Below, one piece after another: positions 9,501 through 11,280 of a stretch of 11,280 nucleotides of DNA. The stretch comes from an uncultured bacterium. GTDB lineage: Bacteria > Bacillota_A > Clostridia > Lachnospirales > Lachnospiraceae. The DNA lies in NCBI GenBank assembly GCA_905215045.1, contig CAJMOO010000063.1, positions 1 through 11,280 of the forward strand. Direction: 5' to 3'. Within the stretch, counting starts at the first letter, position 1; the number at the start of each line of letters is the position of its first letter. The position numbers and the translations under genes were made by a program. The notes beneath the pieces were generated by a model that was given only the letters and a program-made list of their open reading frames with translations, was not told where the DNA came from and did not search any database.

Positions 9501-10061
9501 CTTCACTGTATAATAGTAGATCGTTCCTTCTGGATCCTGATCACTGATCATTTTACAGAACTTTTTTGCATCTTTCTGCGAATAACCTCTGTCCACATTT
9601 TTTCCTGCCTGATAAACGGTATTTTGCTTATTCGCTCCATGTCCACATGCCCAGATGTATGCCTGACACAATGACAGATCTTTTGTATTCTTGCCGCTTG
9701 ACCTGAAATACCAGTTTAATGCTTTTGCAATTCCCTTTTTTTCATAAGTTGCTGCATTGATTGTCTTGTATTTTAAGGTATCTCCAGAACACATGGTCTT
9801 TCCAGAGTTTAAGCAAAACACTCTGTGTCCGTCAGCTGTCATACTCCACAGACCTTCTGATGCAGGACGATCGATCTCTGAAATCTTATTATTTGATAAT
9901 GCCTGGCTCATCACCAGTTTGGCTTCTCCTGTGAAAGCCTTGACGTCTCTATTCTTCAGGAACAGTGATTCTCCTGAACCACTCAGATACATTGTCATGA
10001 TCATCAGGAGGGTAAGAATACTTACCGATATCTTTTTACAGATCGTCTTCATTTGTTTCAA
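3591..10061 (-). CDS. Giant LPXTG-anchored adhesin: thioester domain, SpaA/Cna-B-like stalk, BspA-type LRR insert
   Basis: This is a predicted cell-wall-anchored surface adhesin of 2156 residues, numbered from the TTG start. Residues 9-28 are a hydrophobic signal-peptide core, with possible cleavage after VKA near 42. Residues 46-200 resemble a thioester domain, with Cys83 in VFCLNSG and Gln133 in CQAYIW as the candidate bond. SpaA-like domains follow at about 227-380 (with a helical-looking insertion), 382-483, 492-576, 583-680, 682-808, 811-900, 906-998 and 1011-1135. Next are BspA/DUF285-type repeats (1229-1284, in a region from about 1150) and an Ig-like stretch (1312-1393). The rest is a SpaA-like domain (1421-1535), three Cna-B domains (1556-1869), a further prealbumin-like domain (1873-2008), a final SpaA domain (2009-2120), LPKTG (2125-2129), a membrane span and an RKFR tail. 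No YPKN-type pilin motif or sortase gene is visible, so a monomeric fibre is likelier than a pilus subunit. It is co-transcribed with the InlB-repeat gene 16 bases upstream. Confidence 0.92.
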   Translation of the reverse strand: MKQMKTICKKISVSILTLLMIMTMYLSGSGESLFLKNRDVKAFTGEAKLVMSQALSNNKISEIDRPASEGLWSMTADGHRVFCLNSGKTMCSGDTLKYKTINAATYEKKGIAKALNWYFRSSGKNTKDLSLCQAYIWACGHGANKQNTVYQAGKNVDRGYSQKDAKKFCKMISDQDPEGTIYYYTVKKCVKKKKLDSHQVLFGFRHTPPDIEKAKTSATKSGTSPDNVRIKIKKKDAETRAGLSGAVFQIYMDGNYQGSVTTDGNGEASYTVQRTVSYSVTSTKKTYVKNWNDLSKSQQKEATDNGWYDSSAKAYAVAMQEAQKLAEQKISALKSASVHTWMVRETKSPFGHLIPDQTDQSKVEQGGVRSFTFNYTNEFQKSDLEIFKQGTVKNKRGDLGVEANLQNAVYELYADHDITGSDNKSVVYKAGTLVTQMVTDADGYAKVTDLYPGYYRLHEKYAPLGYKLSGNDISVTVDKNTSQYLKEEQYEGTIQVVKTFGGENVPEAQAVFEVYDSKNNLKQTITTNDKGIAETDLLPYGAYRIHQTKTTDGYDMVPDKWVSIDGSKMIYKVESNDPKQHAGIMLTKVTRISDKETGTYTKKEEYKAEFQIIDQSTKKVIETLITDENGAAQSGKLDPGIYTVHQTKGSDNYKIADDFDVTIKDGDKKFKKFELDNYYNGNKIRVRKTMVKNGKSKPEPGAEFVVLDESMVKDFKDQTLATSQDRLHYIEKLKKDNRDAILGTLVTDSEGKAAMLLKDFVKKTGFIVVQTRGVEGYDLALPQYSTEMKASIEDEVKVYEFVLKDDYTKSAKISIKKQMSVNKDKYVPESGAEFQIIDPHGEVVDTLITDEKGEATSISLAIGVYTLHQIKGDPKHEMMEDEDVVLIKSDVHKTVTFGPYKDDENKIRIELVKRSSETKKLLNDAVYEIYDEDQDIVATLTTGTSGDGTAECYLPYGKYTIKETAAPAGYNMDDAEEKSFELSGESTSIKITYDNAGNGSCRFEQMDTPVYGEITFSKTGDILTDYDKDSQSFIYDNDQIAGAVYGLYADENIKKDDGTLVWKKDELIDQKTTTKEKEIHFTRKDMDGKETTNFYLGKYYIKEIKSPTGYIKDQEKHEVELTWDTTAGSINDIRDDDKVPDKEDPFGNEDNNVSTGIYVLEKGEKLNQKIKDAESVTFTWKSAPEGAVTTDVSQNKDGSIVLWNDDGDCYISSQRAGQVIYMNAISSKMFKNCRNLTEIHFKNIDTSAVVDMSQMFYAMDSIKTLDLSSFNTSNVEDVSQMFYGNPVLKTTYVMDQILKIEEDKFIEEQPLKIVAMPKNRFLKGDKFKAEDFSWRILYDDDGAEDVEVTDKDVAFTPTYAEKSGKYEINISFNNQGSYKDLPEKTIKTTVEVLDSEEEDIALKVAKKASIHVKANDTLQKYGIHLIKTDQDGNKLAGAIFALKAKTDIVNSKGENIFKKGDTIATTTSQDDQFEYLEFIGLPTDIYAKDGTDSDMYEVEEIYAPDGYEKSDKTLTFKGKVINDTKENLIHDVKAENNTDNDTTTYVHDSDTLVNQKLDYIALKKIWDDHDNVAKIRPDVVTIKATHKTTKEVKVYTLTKDNNWTMFTDIKKDDREKWEFREDVPEGYTLTSTHWNNAMYVISFTNFHENPEYVDINVQKVWEDGDNGDDLRPISIKAQLYRNGEKYKNAITLDETNNWSDDVTYHCLDKYDKAGEPFEYEVKEEVYDKLTGNAKTGYVDTYETNETIDDDGTTTKNIMITNTHTPDTTKKKVKKVWNDHGNKDGIRPKSVLVNLLADGKVEETLMLSAKNNWKASSKVLPVKVNGKKVNYTWKEVEEGLITGESEIGYRPTYDTDENDQDLTVITNTHDRTGPKGSITITKALEPGNLNMDVGDPTFIFTLTGTDVYGKKHSYEKKVKFTKAEVEKQMKDHPGDLIELSVTFDDLEYGTYTCNEGGMIKYFKLLNIKSNSSNATIDQEKETVTFDIGPTGTTAKAQLTGGAKFMNQMIQGSVKLIKKDSKGKSLRDIEFVITSSDGAEVAKAKTDSAGEVTFDGLLPDTYTITETKTAVGKNLLKEPIIVTLPMTMSQAEVDKQNVDTSKAIKQGNDYYFYHLTYNVTNDSILDLPKTGGRTDELSFIGGIILILGGLFLLHRKFR
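3594..3689 (-). other. Cell-wall sorting signal of the adhesin
   Basis: LPKTGG (LPKTG encoded at 3675-3689) is followed by a short polar linker, a hydrophobic span of about 15-17 residues rich in Ile, Leu and Gly, and the basic C-terminal tail HRKFR. This is the complete three-part substrate of a class A/housekeeping-type sortase, which would cleave between Thr and Gly and attach the protein to peptidoglycan. Confidence 0.95.
4455..5402 (-). repeat. Three tandem Cna-B domains in the adhesin
   Basis: Three consecutive domains each open with a K-x-W-x-D signature followed by RP: KKIWDDHDN, QKVWEDGDN and KKVWNDHGN. Each contains an NNW motif mid-domain (DNNW, TNNW, KNNW). Each has a candidate catalytic Glu (1621, about 1723, about 1834), and each ends in FTN or ITNTH, carrying the Asn expected to bond with the first-strand Lys. 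All parts for Lys-Asn isopeptide cross-links appear present. This matches the Cna-B family (PF05738 type). Confidence 0.85.
6210..6377 (-). repeat. BspA/DUF285-type 26-residue leucine-rich repeats inside the adhesin
   Basis: Two full 26-residue units and the start of a third begin at Met1229, Met1255 and Met1281 of the adhesin, each with MF. The middle unit contains TLDLSSFNTSNVEDVSQ, the hallmark of the DUF285/BspA-like repeat. The first unit reads FKNIDTSAVVDMSQ at the same position, and the third decays after MFYGNPVLK. A preceding segment (about 1150-1228) resembles the cap that often comes before such repeats. These repeats usually occur in long arrays that mediate binding; here only two to three remain. 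Confidence 0.8.
7353..8594 (-). other. Block of four SpaA-like domains with Gln at the usual Glu position
   Basis: Adhesin residues about 490-903 hold four consecutive prealbumin-like domains. Their Y-x-x-x-E-T motif is replaced by RIHQTK (Gln547), TVHQTK (Gln646), IVVQTR (Gln770) and TLHQIK (Gln869). The domains on both sides keep Glu (345, 459, 963, 1103 and later). First-strand Lys residues remain (for example VVKTFG, VRKTM, IKKQM). The second and fourth domains of the block are close copies of each other. Confidence 0.75.
9489..9926 (-). other. Predicted Cys-Gln thioester domain (TED) at the adhesin N-terminus
   Basis: Right after the signal peptide, the segment GHRVFCLNSG is followed about 50 residues later by LCQAYIWACG. 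This matches the thioester-domain pattern (PF08341 type) of a Cys in a strand and a Gln in a helical Q-x-x-[IV]-W motif. The intervening KGIAKALNWYFRSS fits the helix usually found there. In characterised streptococcal examples the Cys-Gln thioester lets the adhesin bind host proteins covalently. Candidate residues are Cys83 and Gln133. The segment also carries Cys91, Cys132, Cys139, Cys169 and Cys189, which is unusually many. Confidence 0.78.
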
Positions 10062-10069
10062 ACTTTCTT

Positions 10070-10076
10070 CCTCCTT
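10070..10076 (-). promoter_or_regulatory. Ribosome binding site that sets a TTG start for the adhesin
   Basis: AAGGAGG on the minus strand lies 8 bases before TTG (10059-10061), but 17 bases before the next in-frame ATG (10050-10052) and downstream of the ATG at 10133. Translation from TTG gives a short basic leader and then the signal-peptide core. The upstream gene's TAA is immediately before this site (10078-10080), so the two genes are tightly coupled. Confidence 0.8.
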
Positions 10077-10077
10077 T

Positions 10078-11280
10078 TTACTTGTAACGGTTTGTGAAAT
10101 ATCCTGGCTGCCCTTCCTTGTCGATCCTTCCATACTCAGAATCTACGTAGTCTCTCGAAAATCCAGTTCCATTCTGCCCTTCCAGTTCGATCGAGCCATT
10201 AAACATGCCGTCATCATGAATAATGTTGTGTGTGTCAAATGATCCATCTGTTTTCTTCCAGACAGCATACAATTCACAAGTCTGTCCAGCATCGCAGAGA
10301 GTATTGACTGCCTGTCTGTCGGTATATTTTGCTTTGATCGCATTCGGATCTTCACTCCATCCAAGGAAGGTATATCCCGGCCGTTCAAATGTATTTGCTG
10401 GCAGGATATCATCCTGTCCATATTTTAATTCCACAGTCTTTTTGCTGCCTGATGCACCATTTCCATCAAATGTTACTTCATAAGAGTTCTTGGACCAGAC
10501 AGCATAAAGTCTCATACCCTCCGTGTTACTCCATGTGATCGTCTCTTCTGGAGAATACCGTGCTCTCACCGCATGTTTATCTGTATTCCATCCAACAAAG
10601 GCATAGCCTTTTTTCGTGTATCCATTCTCAGCAAAGCTGTAATTTTGATCGTACGTGGCTTTCCCATCATTCACATATCCAGAATCTTCTCCATTTCCAT
10701 CATAGTTTACAGTGTATGTATTCGCTGTCCACTGGGCTGTCTCTGTATAATTACCACATACCAGCCAGCCTGTATTAGACATCCATTTTGTTCCTTCATC
10801 CAGCCATCCTTCCAAGGTATAACCTCTTCTTGATACCGTTGGAAACGAAAAATAATCTCCATCCGTAAAATTCCATGTTACATCTGCACCATCTCCACCA
10901 TTTCCGTTGTAATAAATGCTGCGGCTTGGCTTTTCCAGATTCAGATTTATAGAACACCAGTCATAAGTTTTCCATCCATCTCTGTCAGCAGAGGCCACTC
11001 CAACCAATCCAGTACTGACATGGATATTTACTGATTTCCAATGTTCTTGAGTATCATGATAGGAATTTTCCCAAAATCCATCATTTCCTCCGCAATAAAG
11101 CGTTATATCCTTGCTCGGATCTGAAAATACTGGTTTATCCACCGTTACCCATTCCCAGGATCGATGCTGTTCATGGGCCGGTAACAGATACCAGACTTTG
11201 ATCGTTAAAAGTGTATAGTTGTTGTTACTGTTCTTCTCTGAATATATCGTCTGTTTATTCACTGTAAGCTTATAATCTCC
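10078..11280 (-). CDS. Secreted/surface protein with three InlB-type B-repeats (C-terminal part; 5' end outside window)
   Basis: The frame is open from the window edge to the TAA at 10078, giving 400 visible residues. There is no convincing internal start: the first candidate, a GTG near 11260, has no ribosome binding site and lies within continuous coding sequence. Visible residues about 120-186, 187-264 and 266-343 are three Listeria-Bacteroides repeats (InlB B-repeat/Flg_new, PF09479 type). They show YxVxFDGNG openings, RPGYTFLGW or KKGYAFVGW centres and LYAVW ends; the first copy is the most diverged. Residues 1-115 are Trp-rich and not recognised. The tail after 344 ends in YFTNRYK with no LPXTG or membrane span. 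The gene is therefore either a secreted protein or one held on the surface by its missing N-terminal part. Such repeats are extracellular beta-grasp-like modules. It is co-transcribed with the giant adhesin, whose ribosome binding site begins right after this stop. Confidence 0.88.
   Translation of the reverse strand, partial: GDYKLTVNKQTIYSEKNSNNNYTLLTIKVWYLLPAHEQHRSWEWVTVDKPVFSDPSKDITLYCGGNDGFWENSYHDTQEHWKSVNIHVSTGLVGVASADRDGWKTYDWCSINLNLEKPSRSIYYNGNGGDGADVTWNFTDGDYFSFPTVSRRGYTLEGWLDEGTKWMSNTGWLVCGNYTETAQWTANTYTVNYDGNGEDSGYVNDGKATYDQNYSFAENGYTKKGYAFVGWNTDKHAVRARYSPEETITWSNTEGMRLYAVWSKNSYEVTFDGNGASGSKKTVELKYGQDDILPANTFERPGYTFLGWSEDPNAIKAKYTDRQAVNTLCDAGQTCELYAVWKKTDGSFDTHNIIHDDGMFNGSIELEGQNGTGFSRDYVDSEYGRIDKEGQPGYFTNRYK

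Noticed and set aside
3591..10061. Adhesin as a sortase-polymerised pilus backbone
   Set aside because: No YPKN-like pilin motif and no sortase gene are visible in the window, and the length is far above usual pilins.
10078..10080. Possibility that the InlB-repeat gene and the adhesin are one gene split by a stop or frameshift
   Set aside because: The adhesin has its own ribosome binding site and a complete signal peptide right after the stop, so two separate secreted proteins are the simpler reading.
10062..10133. Longest-frame ATG start of the adhesin at 10133
   Set aside because: It overlaps the upstream gene by 56 bases, has no suitable ribosome binding site, and puts about 27 non-signal residues before the signal peptide. 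The TTG at 10061 fits the AAGGAGG site.
1..11280. CRISPR arrays, insertion sequences or riboswitches
   Set aside because: No regularly spaced direct repeats, transposase motifs, terminal inverted repeats or recognisable aptamer sequences were seen. Non-coding space is limited to about 3123-3590 and is accounted for by tRNAs, promoters and hairpins.

Overview
The window looks like chromosomal DNA of a low-GC Gram-positive anaerobe, most likely a Clostridia member of the Lachnospiraceae type. The evidence is the AT-rich base composition, strong AGGAGG ribosome binding sites, MEP-pathway isoprenoid synthesis (IspF), tRNAs without an encoded CCA end, and an LPXTG-anchored surface protein. The family-level assignment is inference. 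Every gene supported here is on the minus strand, so transcription runs from high to low coordinates.

Surface-protein region (about 3520-11280). The first gene in transcription order (10078 to beyond 11280) is the C-terminal part of a secreted protein with three Listeria-Bacteroides/InlB-type B-repeats and no cell-wall sorting signal. Sixteen bases after its stop begins a giant adhesin gene of about 2156 codons (3591-10061). It probably starts at a TTG, because that codon, unlike the nearby ATGs, is correctly spaced from an AAGGAGG site. The adhesin has a signal peptide and a predicted Cys-Gln thioester domain. A long stack of SpaA/Cna-B-like domains follows, interrupted by a short BspA-type leucine-rich-repeat island and an Ig-like stretch, and the protein ends in an LPKTG sorting signal. 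The architecture suggests a covalently cross-linked stalk carrying a chemically reactive tip. In four consecutive stalk domains the usual catalytic Glu position is occupied by Gln. A strong hairpin follows the stop codon.

tRNA region (about 3190-3500). A near-consensus promoter with an A-tract UP-like element drives tRNA-Val(TAC) then tRNA-Met(CAT), and a rho-independent terminator follows.

Housekeeping operon (1-3180). A separate extended -10 promoter precedes ispF, an Eis-like GNAT acetyltransferase gene and a beta-CASP metallo-beta-lactamase-fold nuclease gene. The gaps are very short, and the nuclease gene's ribosome binding site lies inside the last codons of the acetyltransferase gene. 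The nuclease gene runs off the low-coordinate edge.

The most notable content is the two-gene surface operon: a thioester-armed giant adhesin coupled to an unanchored InlB-repeat protein. The component families are known. The specific combination, the Gln-substituted domain block and the Cys-rich thioester domain deserve a closer look.
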